From contig NZ_LT906480.1 of NCBI RefSeq assembly GCF_900186865.1, forward strand, positions 1,630,001-1,694,000: a stretch of 64,000 nucleotides of DNA. Reading direction: 5' to 3'. Every line of letters begins with the position of its first letter. The stretch's first letter is position 1. The DNA comes from Stenotrophomonas maltophilia (GTDB taxonomy: Bacteria; Pseudomonadota; Gammaproteobacteria; Xanthomonadales; Xanthomonadaceae). Shown piece after piece: positions 17,302-28,316 of the stretch. Both the position numbers and the translations under genes were made by a program. The notes under the pieces are model-generated. The model was not told the DNA's origin. It saw nothing but the letters and a program-made list of their open reading frames with translations, and made no database searches.

Positions 17302-17741
17302 TGGCCGTGGTCCGCGCGCCACGGGTCGTAGCTGCCGAACCACCACAGGTAGCCTTCCGGGTCGGCGCAGGCATAGCCACGACCGCCGTAGTCCTGGTCG
17401 GCGATGTCGATGACGATTCGGGCACCGGCGGCCTTGGCCCGGGCGTAGTGCGCGTCGGCATCGGTGACGATCACGCAGGCACTCTGCGTCTGGCGGCCGC
17501 CGACCTCATCAGGCATCGCCGCATGCTCGCTCCACGCGCTCTGGTTGCTGGCCGAGCCCAGCATGATCATGCCGGTGCCGAAGGTCAGCTGCGCATGGAA
17601 CACCGTATCGCCATCGGCGTAGACGGCCTGGGCATGGAAGCCGAAGGCGCGCTGCAGCCAGTCGATGGCAGCCTGCGCATCGCGGTAGCGCAGGCACGGA
17701 ATGATGGTGGAGCCGCTGCTCGGTTGGCCGTTCCCGCCCAT
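17298..17741 (-). CDS. VOC (glyoxalase/bleomycin-resistance fold) family protein
   Basis: The 147 residues are a single VOC module: TIIPCLRYRDAQAAIDWLQ, FHAQLTFGTGMIMLG, and GYACADPEGYLWWFGSYD at the end. This is the YagE/PhnB-like subgroup of small metal or non-metal VOC proteins. The substrate is unknown. AGGAGG sits just before the ATG at 17741, fixing the start. It is the first gene of a two-gene operon with the DUF72 gene. Confidence 0.85.
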   Translation of the reverse strand: MGGNGQPSSGSTIIPCLRYRDAQAAIDWLQRAFGFHAQAVYADGDTVFHAQLTFGTGMIMLGSASNQSAWSEHAAMPDEVGGRQTQSACVIVTDADAHYARAKAAGARIVIDIADQDYGGRGYACADPEGYLWWFGSYDPWRADHGQ

Positions 17742-17851
17742 GACACCCCTCCTATGGCACAGGGCAGGGTGCAACGCAGAACGTTACCATCCCGCGAAAC
17801 CCCGGTGACGGCCTGCACATGGCCGCCACCCCTGTTCGGAGATCGTGCTGG

Positions 17852-19411
17852 ATGAAACCCTGGATTGGAGGAGCCGTGCTGCTGGCGTGCACGACCATGG
17901 CGAGCGCTGCCACCCCGGCGCAGCTGCAGGAGCTGGATGCAACCGTCGAGCGCGTGCGCGCGCAGTTCGACGTGCCCGGTATTGCGGTGGCGGTGGTCAA
18001 GGATGGCGAGGTGGTGCTGGAGCGCGGCTGGGGCGTGCGCGAGCAGGGCAAGCCGGAACCGGTGCAGGCCGATACGCTGTTTGCCATTGCGTCCAATACC
18101 AAGGCGTTCACCGCCACCTCGCTGAACCTGCTGGCCGAGGACGGCAAGCTGAAGATGGACGACAAGGTGATCGACCACCTGCCGTCGTTCCGCATGTCCG
18201 ATCCGTTCGTGACCGGCCAGATGACCATCCGCGACCTGCTGTCGCATCGCAGCGGACTGAGCCTGGGCGCCGGTGACCTGTTGTTCTGGCCGACCACCTC
18301 CTACAGCAATGCCGAAGTGGTGGAACGGCTGGGCAGGGTGCCGCTGAAGGGTGGATTCCGCGAGGGCTATGCGTACGACAACATCCTGTACGCGGTCGCC
18401 CAGCAGGTGATCGAGCATGTTTCCGGCATGAGTTACCAGCAGTTCCTGCAGACCCGCATCTTCGACAAGGTGGGCATGGCCGGCACGCGCTACAACGCCG
18501 ATCACCTGAAGCCGGGCGACAAGGCCGCGGTCGGCCACGCCAAGTACGATTTCAAGGACCTGCGCACCGTCGCGCCGCTGACCTGGTCGAACAATGCCGG
18601 CGCCGGCGGCATCTATTCCAGCGCGCACGACATGGCGCGCTGGATGCAGGTGCAGCTGGCCGAAGGCAAACTGGCCGACGGCACGCCGTTGTTCTCCGAG
18701 AAGAGCCAGCAGCAGATGTGGCGGATGATCACGCCGCAGTCGATCCCGGCGCCGAGCGTGCCGGAGCTGGCACCGGCGCGGGCCAACTTCGCCGGCTATG
18801 GCGAAGGCTGGAGCCTGAGCGACTACCGTGGGCAGAAGCTGGTCTGGCACACCGGTGGCTGGCCGGGCATGGTTTCGCGGCTGACCCTGGTACCGGGCGA
18901 GAAACTGGGCGTGGTGGTGCTGACCAATCAGGAAGTGGGCGCGGCGTTCAATGCGATCACCCTGAGTGTGCTCGATGCCTACCTGGGCGGTGAAAAGCAT
19001 GACTGGGTGGACGCCTATGCCAAGGCCGTGGCCAAGGGACAGGACAAGGCCGACGAGGCGTGGGCCAAGCACCAGAGCGCGCGCGACAAGGGCAGCAGGC
19101 CGTCGCTGGCGCTGGCCGGCTACACAGGCATGTTCCGCGACCGCTGGTATGGCGACATGCAGGTCAGTGCCGAGGGCAAGGGACTGCGCCTGCGCTTTGC
19201 CAAGACCGCGCAGCTGAGCGGACGCCTGGAGCACTGGCAGCACGACACCTTCATCGTGCGCTGGGACGACCGTTCGCTCAACGCCGACGCGTTCGTGAAC
19301 TTCAGCCTGGACCCGGACGGCAAGGTGCGCGAGGTGCGCATGCAGCCGATTTCCGACCTGACCGATTTCAGTTTCGATTTCCAGGACCTGCTGTTCACCC
19401 CAGTGAAATGA
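17852..19411 (+). CDS. Exported serine hydrolase, beta-lactamase (class C/PBP) fold, with DUF3471-like C-terminus
   Basis: This 519-residue protein has a signal peptide (MKPWIGGAVLLACTTMASA). Its three active-site motifs are SNTK (Ser81, Lys84), YDN (Tyr175) and HTGG (His333). This is the beta-lactamase-related peptidase/esterase fold, not a dedicated beta-lactamase. The C-terminal about 110 residues (YTGMFRDRWYGDMQV onward) look like the DUF3471 beta domain. It probably acts in the periplasm on peptides or peptidoglycan fragments. The upstream gene is divergent. Confidence 0.87.
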   Translation: MKPWIGGAVLLACTTMASAATPAQLQELDATVERVRAQFDVPGIAVAVVKDGEVVLERGWGVREQGKPEPVQADTLFAIASNTKAFTATSLNLLAEDGKLKMDDKVIDHLPSFRMSDPFVTGQMTIRDLLSHRSGLSLGAGDLLFWPTTSYSNAEVVERLGRVPLKGGFREGYAYDNILYAVAQQVIEHVSGMSYQQFLQTRIFDKVGMAGTRYNADHLKPGDKAAVGHAKYDFKDLRTVAPLTWSNNAGAGGIYSSAHDMARWMQVQLAEGKLADGTPLFSEKSQQQMWRMITPQSIPAPSVPELAPARANFAGYGEGWSLSDYRGQKLVWHTGGWPGMVSRLTLVPGEKLGVVVLTNQEVGAAFNAITLSVLDAYLGGEKHDWVDAYAKAVAKGQDKADEAWAKHQSARDKGSRPSLALAGYTGMFRDRWYGDMQVSAEGKGLRLRFAKTAQLSGRLEHWQHDTFIVRWDDRSLNADAFVNFSLDPDGKVREVRMQPISDLTDFSFDFQDLLFTPVK

Positions 19412-19456
19412 CGCCGCCGGGCGTGGCCCGGCGCTGACGTTTGACGAATCCGATGG

Positions 19457-19531
19457 GTAGTGCCGGCCGCTGGCCGGCAACCTCATGATCCCCGGATGCG
19501 TCGCAAGGGTGCCGGCCAGCGGCCGGCACGA
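19457..19531. repeat. SMAG REP dimer, inverted
   Basis: GTAGTGCCGGCCGCTGGCCGGCA at 19457-19479 faces an inverted copy ending near 19531 (GCCGGCCAGCGGCCGGCACGAC). It lies between the serine hydrolase and ABC exporter genes. Confidence 0.85.
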
Positions 19532-19610
19532 CCGCAGCCGCAGCGATCGTCGGCCGGCGTACACATGCGGCATGGGATACTCCGCCAGCTAAAGATGGCG
19601 AGGGAATGCG

Positions 19611-21443
<1,833 letters not shown>

Positions 21444-21450
21444 TCGCTTC

Positions 21451-21489
21451 GGGGTCGGATCCCTTTCCGCAGGAAAGGGCTCTGACCCC
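21451..21489. repeat. GGGGTC hairpin repeat, copy A
   Basis: GGGGTCGGATCCCTTTCC (21451-21468) pairs with GGAAAGGGCTCTGACCCC (21472-21489). Two further copies form a pair at 33930-34022. It starts 7 nt after the ABC stop codon and may serve as its terminator. Confidence 0.8.
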
Positions 21490-21510
21490 AGCGTGTTTCC
21501 GGAGACCTGC

Positions 21511-22734
21511 ATGATCCGCCCCCTGCGCTCGCTGTTGCTGGCACTCAGCCTGGTTGCCACGGTTGCCACGGCTGCGCCGGCACCCATGGACGGCGACCAG
21601 CTCGAGCAGGTCGTCCTGCTCAGCCGTCACAACCTGCGCGCGCCGGTGGTAGCCTCCGGCGCGCTCGCCAACGCGACGCCCGAGACCTGGCCGCGCTGGG
21701 AGGTGGCACCGGGCGAGCTGACTACCAAGGGAGGCGTGCTGGAGGTCTACATGGGCCGCTACATCGCCCAGTGGCTGCGCCAGGCGCAGCTGTTGCCGGT
21801 GTCGGGTTGCCCGCAGGAGGATGACTTCCACGCGTACGCCAACAGCCTGCAGCGCACCCAGGCCACCGCGCAGTTCTTCGTTGCCGGTGCTTTCCCGGGC
21901 TGCCATGTTTCGGTCGAACAGCGCATGCCGCTGGGCTCGATGGATCCGTTGTTCGATCCGGTGATCCGCCGCGACGACGCGGCATTCCGCACGCGCGCGC
22001 TGGAGTCAATGCAGCGAGCGCTGGCCGCAGCGGACCTTGCACCGGCTCTGTCCGTGGTGGAAGAGATCACCCGCTATCCGCAGTCGGCGGCATGCAAGGG
22101 GCACAGCGACTGCCATCTGGCGCTGGCCGATACCACCTTCAGTACGGAACCGGGCAAGGAGCCTCGCGCGTCCGGATCACTGGCGCTGGCCAGCGGGATG
22201 GTCGATGCCTTGTTGATGGAGCACTACCAGGGCAGTGGCATCCCCCGCGAAGGCTGGGGCCGGTTGACCACCGAGGCGCAATGGCAGGCGCTGGCGCAGA
22301 TCCGCAACCGCTACCAGGACATCCTGTTCGGAACGCCCGAGGTGGCGCGTGATGTGGCCGCTCCGCTGCTGACAAGAGTGAATGCGTTGTTCGACGACCC
22401 GGCGTCGCCGAAGGTGACCCTGCTGGTCGGTCACGATTCCAACATCGGCTCGGTGCTGGCGGCGTTGGGAATCAGCGACTACAGCCTGCCGGGCCAGTAC
22501 GAGAAGACGCCGATCGGCGGCCTGCTGCAGTTCGAACGCTGGCGTGATCGCCACAGCGGGGTGGAACGGATCCGCCTGGCCTACGTCTACCCGACCACCG
22601 CGCAGCTGCGCGATGCGCTGCCGCTGGCCAACGCGCAGCCGCCGGGCCGCGTCGTGCTGCGTGTGCCGGGGTGCGCGGCTCAGGGGTGCACCGTCGCCGA
22701 GTTCCAGCGCCTGCTGCATCCGAAAGCCCGCTGA
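21511..22734 (+). CDS. agp: Periplasmic glucose-1-phosphatase (histidine acid phosphatase)
   Basis: This 407-residue protein has a signal peptide (MIRPLRSLLLALSL, cut after ATA). The branch-2 histidine phosphatase signature is RHNLRAP (phosphoryl-accepting His40); the RHN form is that of E. coli Agp, where phytases have RHG. The proton-donor motif is VGHDSN. It hydrolyses sugar and inositol phosphates in the periplasm to supply phosphate and glucose. GGAG lies 6 nt before the ATG. It is followed by a convergent lyase gene. Confidence 0.88.
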   Translation: MIRPLRSLLLALSLVATVATAAPAPMDGDQLEQVVLLSRHNLRAPVVASGALANATPETWPRWEVAPGELTTKGGVLEVYMGRYIAQWLRQAQLLPVSGCPQEDDFHAYANSLQRTQATAQFFVAGAFPGCHVSVEQRMPLGSMDPLFDPVIRRDDAAFRTRALESMQRALAAADLAPALSVVEEITRYPQSAACKGHSDCHLALADTTFSTEPGKEPRASGSLALASGMVDALLMEHYQGSGIPREGWGRLTTEAQWQALAQIRNRYQDILFGTPEVARDVAAPLLTRVNALFDDPASPKVTLLVGHDSNIGSVLAALGISDYSLPGQYEKTPIGGLLQFERWRDRHSGVERIRLAYVYPTTAQLRDALPLANAQPPGRVVLRVPGCAAQGCTVAEFQRLLHPKAR

Positions 22735-22743
22735 GGCGCGCTG

Positions 22744-23739
22744 CTAACGCAGCGGCGTGCGCACGATGCCATGCGTGGCCATCAGCGTAAGGTCGCCGCC
22801 CAGCCGTGGCGAGTGGAACGGGCCGCGTGCATGCGCGGCGTCGAACACGCCGCCGTCAGGTGAGCGCAGGCGGTAGAACTCGACCCAGCCGCTGGCCTGC
22901 AGGGGCAACTGGGCAACGCCGGTGTGCTGGTTGAACCATGCAGGGTCCTTGCTGCCTTCGATGACGCGGCGGGCAAGGCGGTCAATTGCATGGTCCTTGC
23001 TGGCATACCAGTCCTGGCCGCGCAGCCGCGCCAGCTCGGCCATCATCACCAGTGGCGCCAATGCGTAGTCGTGATAGTGCAGGGCCCGTTGCCCGCGGGC
23101 CATCTCCAGCGGCAGGCTGCCATCGTCCTGGATGTCATCGATGCCCTTCTGGAACGCGGCGTGGCCGGCCTGCCATAGGGCGTCGTCGTCGGTGGCCAGT
23201 CCGGTGGCCAGCACGCCCAGCCCGCCCCAGTAGTAGTGGTTGTTGCGGCGCCGTTTCGGATTGTCCCAGTACGCCAGATTGGCCCGTGCCAGCTTCTGCA
23301 GCCACGGATCGATACGCGCACGCTGCTGCGGGTTGGCCTGGTCATGCACTTTCAGGTAGGCCATGGCTACCGCATCGAGCATCCACTGCCGCATGTAGAA
23401 CGACTGATCGTTGTTGACCCGGATCATCTGCCCGAGCATGGCGCCGTCGTCGGCCCACGCACCCAACCAGCTCAGCGTGCACTGTGCCGCTGCCGGGTCA
23501 CCGTTGCGCAGGTAGTCATCGCTCATGCGCGCCACGTCGGCGGCATAGCGGTCCAGCGGTGCAGTGGCGTCCTTGTTCTGCTGGTTCAGTACCGGGTCGA
23601 TGATCGAGCCGACTTTGTCGGTGTAGTAGCCAAGCGCGCGGATGTCCAGCTGGCCGGGCGGCGGCGCGGGGCAGGCGGCGAAGGCACCCGCACTGGCCAG
23701 CAGCGTGGGCAGCAGGGCGAGGCGCAAGGGGAGAGACAT
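22744..23739 (-). CDS. PL5 alginate lyase family polysaccharide lyase (Smlt1473-like)
   Basis: This 331-residue secreted protein has a signal peptide cut near residue 21. It is a polysaccharide lyase family 5 alpha-helical toroid that cleaves mannuronate-type polymers by beta-elimination. RRRNNHYYWGG places Asn167 and His168, and MARGQRALHYHDY places Arg215, His221 and Tyr222. These numbers are those I recall for Smlt1473 of S. maltophilia, an enzyme reported to act on several uronic-acid polymers. No alginate synthesis genes are nearby, so a scavenging or host-polymer role is likelier than turnover of its own capsule. Confidence 0.9.
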   Translation of the reverse strand: MSLPLRLALLPTLLASAGAFAACPAPPPGQLDIRALGYYTDKVGSIIDPVLNQQNKDATAPLDRYAADVARMSDDYLRNGDPAAAQCTLSWLGAWADDGAMLGQMIRVNNDQSFYMRQWMLDAVAMAYLKVHDQANPQQRARIDPWLQKLARANLAYWDNPKRRRNNHYYWGGLGVLATGLATDDDALWQAGHAAFQKGIDDIQDDGSLPLEMARGQRALHYHDYALAPLVMMAELARLRGQDWYASKDHAIDRLARRVIEGSKDPAWFNQHTGVAQLPLQASGWVEFYRLRSPDGGVFDAAHARGPFHSPRLGGDLTLMATHGIVRTPLR

Positions 23740-23836
23740 TGGAAACCGGCGGAAGGGGGAATCCGGCGAACGATGCGCCTGGCCATGTTGCCGGCATGTG
23801 ATGCGGAGATGGTCTGGCGATCCCCCACAAACAGAT

Positions 23837-23858
23837 CGGCCCGGGTTTCCCCGGGCCG
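23837..23858 (-). terminator. Hairpin terminator after the DUF885 gene
   Basis: CGGCCCGGG (23837-23845) and CCCGGGCCG (23850-23858) make a 9-bp GC stem with a TTTC loop, 27 nt beyond the DUF885 stop codon on the minus strand. Only a weak T-rich stretch follows. Confidence 0.55.
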
Positions 23859-23884
23859 CTCCGCTTCAACTCACACCACCCCGA

Positions 23885-25693
23885 TCACTCGATCGGCTGG
23901 TCCAGCATCAGCTGGCGTGCGAAACGCACCGGCGGTGCGCCGTAGGACAGTACCTGGTCGTGGTACGCCTTCAGGTTGAACTTGTCGCCCAGCTTCTCCT
24001 GCACCGCCTTGCGGGTGTCGAAGTGTTCCTGCGCACCGACGAAGTAGGTCGGTAGCTGTGCCGAGGTCAGCTGTGCACGCACCCACTTGCCCGCCGCTTC
24101 GCTTTCCTGCTGGAACGCGTCGTGGGTCATCAGGTGCATTGCCTTCTCGCGATCCCAGTTGTCCACGTGCACGCCCTGGTCGAGGATCGCGTTGGAGATC
24201 GTGCGCAGGTAGAACTTCAGCTGCACCAGGTGGAACAGCGGGTCGTTGTTGAGGTAGCCCTGCTCCTGCATCATGCGCTCGGTGTAGACCGCCCAGCCTT
24301 CGGCGAACAGGCCTGAACGCAGCACCGCACGCAGGGTGGAGGGGAACTTGGCCGAATGCCAGCCTTCCAGGTAGTGGCCCGGGGTGCCTTCGTGGATGCT
24401 CAGCAGGTGGATCATGCGCGAGTTGTACTCACGCAGGAACGAGTCGACCTGCTTGTCGTTCCAGTCGTCCGGAATCGGCGACACGGCGTAGAAGGTCTTC
24501 AGGTTCTTGTCCAGCGGACCCGGTGAATCACAGTAGGCCACGGCCACGCCACGCTGGAATTCCGGCATCAGGATGATGTCCACCGGCGCGTCGGGCAGCG
24601 TCATCAGATCGTGCTCGCGCACGAACGCGGTGGACTGCTCCAGTGCGGCCTTGGCATCGTCGACGACCTTGTCGCGTGCCGGCTTGTCGGCGTAGGCCAG
24701 CTCCAGCGCAGCTTCAATGGCCTTCTGCTGCTGCTCGTCGGTCGGCTGGGCCGGCATCTCCGGCGCACCCGGCTTGTCCTTCAGCACGGTCTGCGCGATG
24801 CCGTACATGTCTTCGCGCACGCGCTTGAGTTCAGCGCGTGCACGCTCACCGATCTCCTGGCGCGACAGCGAGGAGCTCAGCGCGAACTTCAGCTTCTGGT
24901 CGTACTTTTCCGCACCGATGCGGAAGTCGCCCTTGGCATTCGGCACCAGGGTCTTGTCCAGCCAGGTCTGCTGGTCGTCCACCGCCTTCTTCAGGCCGTC
25001 GATGGCGGCCTGCAGGCGCTGCTGGTCGGCCTGCGGCAGTTCACCGATGTGCGGGGTGATGAAGGTATCGACGATGCTGAGGATGCCCTTGTTCTGCTTG
25101 GCCACCGTTTCGGCGTGGATCTTCGGCACCCGTGCCGGATCCAGGTTCTCGCGGGCCTGGGCGAAGATCGCCGGCAGCTTTTCCATGCGCGCGGTGGCCG
25201 ACTTCAGGCGCTCCGGGAGCGGCGCGAACTCGCGCGCCATCAGGCCGTAGATCGCGCTGCCGGCGATGCCGTTGTACAGCTGCGGGTCCCACTTGCCGGA
25301 CTGCAGCACTTCGGCGTTCCATATTTCCGACTGCAGCTGGTTGCGCAGGATCGCTGCGTCCACCTGGTTCTCGCGGCCCAGCTTGGCCACCTCGATCTTG
25401 TCCAGCTCGCCCAGCAGCGCCTTGTAGGCGGCCAGGGTCTTCTGCTGGCCGGCGGCACTGAGGTCGTCCAGCTCGCTGTCGTAGCGGTGGTCACCGATCT
25501 GGGTAGCGCTGACCGGCGACAGCTGCATCCAGGTGTCCAGGGCGCGCTTGGACAGGTCGGCGAAGGCGGCATCGACCGCCGCGTCACCGGCCTGCTGGCT
25601 GGTGGCCGGGGTGGAAGCGTTGGTCGGGGCGTCGGCCGGCTGGCAACCGGCCAGCGCGGCGACCAGGGCGAGGGCAAGAAGATGCGGGCGCAT
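23885..25693 (-). CDS. DUF885 lipoprotein, predicted zinc metallopeptidase
   Basis: This 602-residue protein has a lipoprotein signal (LVAALAGC). Residues about 40-600 are the DUF885 fold with IHEGTPGH, an HExxxH-like zinc site, and downstream EGWAVYTERMM, which supplies further ligands. Such proteins are membrane-anchored periplasmic metallopeptidases or carboxypeptidase-like enzymes; the substrate is unknown. It is followed by a GC hairpin and precedes the lyase gene on the same strand. Confidence 0.85.
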   Translation of the reverse strand: MRPHLLALALVAALAGCQPADAPTNASTPATSQQAGDAAVDAAFADLSKRALDTWMQLSPVSATQIGDHRYDSELDDLSAAGQQKTLAAYKALLGELDKIEVAKLGRENQVDAAILRNQLQSEIWNAEVLQSGKWDPQLYNGIAGSAIYGLMAREFAPLPERLKSATARMEKLPAIFAQARENLDPARVPKIHAETVAKQNKGILSIVDTFITPHIGELPQADQQRLQAAIDGLKKAVDDQQTWLDKTLVPNAKGDFRIGAEKYDQKLKFALSSSLSRQEIGERARAELKRVREDMYGIAQTVLKDKPGAPEMPAQPTDEQQQKAIEAALELAYADKPARDKVVDDAKAALEQSTAFVREHDLMTLPDAPVDIILMPEFQRGVAVAYCDSPGPLDKNLKTFYAVSPIPDDWNDKQVDSFLREYNSRMIHLLSIHEGTPGHYLEGWHSAKFPSTLRAVLRSGLFAEGWAVYTERMMQEQGYLNNDPLFHLVQLKFYLRTISNAILDQGVHVDNWDREKAMHLMTHDAFQQESEAAGKWVRAQLTSAQLPTYFVGAQEHFDTRKAVQEKLGDKFNLKAYHDQVLSYGAPPVRFARQLMLDQPIE

Positions 25694-25805
25694 CGGCGTT
25701 CCTGTACGGGGTCAAACCCTGAGCATAGGGCCGCGTGGCTGCTTTGTCCCCGTGCCATAGGATTACCATGGGCGCAGACAAGGACCCTCCAAAGGAGCGC
25801 AGAAC

Positions 25806-26162
25806 ATGGAATACCAGGGAAGCTGCCATTGCGGCAGGATCGCATTCACCGTACAGGCCGGGGCGCCGATCAGCGACGTCATCGACTGCAACTGCTCGAT
25901 GTGCCGCCGCCGTGGCAGCCTGCTGTGGTTCGCCCCGCGCGAAGCGTTCCAGCTGAGCACCGATCCGGCGGACCTGGCCACCTACCACTTCAACAAGGCC
26001 CACATCGACCATCACCATTGCCGCGAATGCGGCATTGCCCCCTACAGCGAGGCGGTGGATCCACGCAGCGGTATGCCGATGGTGGCGGTGAACGTGCGCT
26101 GCGTGCCTGCAGTGGATCTGGCCACGCTGGCGGTGACCTCCTACGACGGGGCCGCACTGTGA
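25806..26162 (+). CDS. Gfa-like zinc-binding protein (glutathione-dependent formaldehyde-activating family)
   Basis: The 118 residues match the GFA/CENP-V fold: GSCHCGRIAF, then CNCSMCRRRGS, then CRECGIAPYSEA, giving Cys residues for two zinc sites. Members of the family include an enzyme proposed to join glutathione with formaldehyde, but most are of unknown substrate. Its stop overlaps the next start in a GTGA junction, so the two genes form an operon. Confidence 0.85.
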   Translation: MEYQGSCHCGRIAFTVQAGAPISDVIDCNCSMCRRRGSLLWFAPREAFQLSTDPADLATYHFNKAHIDHHHCRECGIAPYSEAVDPRSGMPMVAVNVRCVPAVDLATLAVTSYDGAAL

Positions 26163-26974
26163 GGCCGGTGCGCGCGTGGACGTGCATGGCAGCAATGCCG
26201 GTGCTGCTGCTGGCGCTGGGCGCCTGCGCCAAGCAGGGCGACATGGCGGCGGATGCGGGCGCCACGGCGGCCGAGGCTGCCATCGCTTCACCGGAAGGCG
26301 CATTCCTCCCCTACGAACACGACGTGCAGGTGCAACTGGAAGCGGCGCAGATCGCACCGCGCATCCAGCAGGTGGCACAGGCCTGCCAGAGCGCGAAGTT
26401 CGGTGACTGCGCGGTGCTGCAGGTAGACCAGCGCAGCGGCGAGCAGCCCAGCGGCGAGGTCAAGGTGCGGATTGCACCGAAGGGCACCGAGCCGTTGATC
26501 GCGTTGGCCGGTGAGGGCGGCACGCTGCAGTCGCGCAACACGCGTGCCGAGGACCTCGCGCAGGCCGTGGCCGACACCGCGCTGACCAAGGCGCGGCTGG
26601 AGAAGGAACACGCGCGGCTGCTGGCCTACCAGGACCGCAAGGACCTGAAGATCGAGGACCTGATGGCGATCACCACGCGGCTGTCCGAGATCGAGGCGGG
26701 TGTCGAGCAGGCCAGCAAGGATGCCGCGCAGCAGCGCCGGCGCATCGATACCCAGCTGGTGACGATCCATTTCGATACCACGTCCGGCCAGCGCAGCCGC
26801 AGCGAGATCGGCGAGGCGCTGAGCGAGTCGGGCAGCATCCTCAGCAGCAGCGTTGCGTTCCTGATCCGCGCCGTTGCCGCGCTGCTGCCGGTGGCGGTGC
26901 TGGCCTTGATCGCGGCCTGGGGTGTGCGGGCATGGTGGCGCCGCCGCCGTCGCAAGCTGCCGCCCAACCTCTGA
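26159..26974 (+). CDS. DUF4349-type membrane-anchored lipoprotein
   Basis: This 271-residue protein has a lipoprotein signal (LLLALGAC), a periplasmic domain with GGTLQSRNTRAEDL and a coiled coil (ARLEKEHARLLAYQDRKDL ... DLMAITTRLSEIEAG), then one C-terminal membrane helix (LLPVAVLALIAAWG) and a basic tail. This is the DUF4349 layout; its function is unknown. The GTG at 26159 overlaps the stop of the Gfa-like gene and gives the shortest signal peptide. Confidence 0.78.
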   Translation: MRPVRAWTCMAAMPVLLLALGACAKQGDMAADAGATAAEAAIASPEGAFLPYEHDVQVQLEAAQIAPRIQQVAQACQSAKFGDCAVLQVDQRSGEQPSGEVKVRIAPKGTEPLIALAGEGGTLQSRNTRAEDLAQAVADTALTKARLEKEHARLLAYQDRKDLKIEDLMAITTRLSEIEAGVEQASKDAAQQRRRIDTQLVTIHFDTTSGQRSRSEIGEALSESGSILSSSVAFLIRAVAALLPVAVLALIAAWGVRAWWRRRRRKLPPNL

Positions 26975-26980
26975 GGTGGA

Positions 26981-27011
26981 GGCTGATGCCGGCAGCCCGC
27001 CGGCATCAGCC
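26981..27011. terminator. Shared hairpin between convergent genes
   Basis: GGCTGATGCCGGC (26981-26993) and GCCGGCATCAGCC (26999-27011) form a 13-bp perfect stem with a 5-nt loop. It starts 7 nt after one stop codon and overlaps the other. There is no long T-run. Confidence 0.55.
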
Positions 27012-27299
27012 CTCGTCGGTCTCGTACTCGACGAACACATCCAGCTCCAGCGCCAGTTCCTGCACTGCGTCGCGCACCTTCTGCGCGGTGCTTTCATTGC
27101 CGACTTCCACTTCCAGCTCATGGATGCCCGGGCCGATGTCGTCGGACAGCCCGGCCGAGCTGGAATCGTCGTCGTCCATGTGCGGCATCAGATCGTCGGT
27201 TTCCTCGACATGCTCGATGCCCTCCAGGCCGAGCAGCAGGTCGCTGATGGCACGGGCGTCGTCTTCAGTTCCGGTGATGCGCAGTCGCAGCATGGCCAT
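27006..27299 (-). CDS. Conserved acidic protein of unknown function
   Basis: The 97 residues are strongly acidic (run DDDDSSS in the middle), with an N-terminal LRLRITGTEDDARAISDLL and a C-terminal QELALELDVFVEYE. The alternation of strand and helix is reminiscent of small ACT-like or ferredoxin-like folds, but I do not recognise a family. A second ATG at 27293 is an equal choice of start. Codon use is like its neighbours, so it looks native. Confidence 0.65.
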   Translation of the reverse strand: MAMLRLRITGTEDDARAISDLLLGLEGIEHVEETDDLMPHMDDDDSSSAGLSDDIGPGIHELEVEVGNESTAQKVRDAVQELALELDVFVEYETDEG

Positions 27300-27367
27300 G
27301 GCGTAGGTACGTTGTGGAGTTGCCTGCAGCCTAGCCAGCGCCGGGCAAAGAACGGGTGAGGGTGCAG

Positions 27368-28312
27368 TCAGGCGCGTGTGGCCGGACGCCCGAGCAGGCT
27401 GTCCGGCAATGCGGGAATCGGTGTGCGTTCGTCCTGCGCCTGCTCCAGCAGCCAGTCGATGAACAGGCGCGCGGCCGGGCTGGGCGGTTGTCCTTCGGCA
27501 TGCACTACGTGATACGCATAGCGCGCCTTCAGCGCCGGGCCGGGCAGGCGCACCACCTCGTAGCGCTGCAGATAGGGCTGGGCGATGTGGGTGCGCGCCA
27601 GCACCGCGCCCATGCCATACACCGCAGCACGCATCGCATCGGTGCTGTCGGCGAAGGTGTGCATGGGTGGCAGCGGCGACGGCGTGCGCACGCCGGCGTG
27701 GCGGAACCAGTCGCGCCAGCCCTGCGGCGACAGGTCGGTGAGCAGCGGCAGGTCGGCGATGCGCGCCGGATCGACCAGCGTTTCGACGCCGGCCAGTGCC
27801 GGTGAGGCGACCGGGAACAGGTAGTCATCCATCAGGTGCTGCGCACGCAGGCCGGGCCATTGGCCCAGGCCGTAGCGGATGCCCACTTCCGGGCCGTTGT
27901 CGTCATAGCGATCCAGCCCGCTGCCGGTATGCAGTTCGATGCGGATGTGCGGGTAGGCCTGGGTGAAGCGCGGCAGCCGTGGCAGCAGCCAGCAGTAGGA
28001 CAGCGAGCGCAGCGTGGTGATCCGCAGCGGCACGCTGTCGGCATCCGGCTGCAGGTGATGGGCGACGGCCGCGACATCGGTGAAGGCGGCGCTGGCGGCG
28101 TCGGCCAGTTGCCGGCCCTCGGCGGTCAGGCGCACGCCACGCGCGTGGCGCAGGAACAGGCGCACCTCGAGCACCTCTTCCAGGCGGCGCACGTGGTGGC
28201 TGACCGCGCTGGCGGTCAGGTGCAGCTCCTGCGCGGCCTGGGCGAAGTTCTGGTGGCGCGCGGCGACCGCGAACACGGCCAGTGCGGGTAGCAGGGAAGG
28301 GCGTAGCAGCAT
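27368..28312 (-). CDS. LysR-family transcriptional regulator
   Basis: The 314 residues comprise an N-terminal winged helix (ALAVFAVAARHQNFAQAAQ, then HLTASAVSHHVRRLEE) and a periplasmic-binding-like effector domain from about residue 90. The pattern is that of the GcvA/AmpR-like subgroup. It is divergent from an EamA transporter gene, and a dyad in the shared intergenic space fits LysR autoregulation with control of the transporter. An upstream TTG at 28324 is a weaker start. Confidence 0.88.
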   Translation of the reverse strand: MLLRPSLLPALAVFAVAARHQNFAQAAQELHLTASAVSHHVRRLEEVLEVRLFLRHARGVRLTAEGRQLADAASAAFTDVAAVAHHLQPDADSVPLRITTLRSLSYCWLLPRLPRFTQAYPHIRIELHTGSGLDRYDDNGPEVGIRYGLGQWPGLRAQHLMDDYLFPVASPALAGVETLVDPARIADLPLLTDLSPQGWRDWFRHAGVRTPSPLPPMHTFADSTDAMRAAVYGMGAVLARTHIAQPYLQRYEVVRLPGPALKARYAYHVVHAEGQPPSPAARLFIDWLLEQAQDERTPIPALPDSLLGRPATRA

Positions 28313-28316
28313 GTCG

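Noticed and set aside
17852..19411. Serine hydrolase as a true beta-lactamase
   Set aside because: The SNTK/YDN/HTGG set and the DUF3471-like tail fit the broad PBP-like peptidase/esterase group; no AmpR or resistance context is present.
17585..19573. 662-codon minus-strand frame over the serine hydrolase
   Set aside because: The plus-strand protein has a signal peptide and three active-site motifs; the antisense frame has none.
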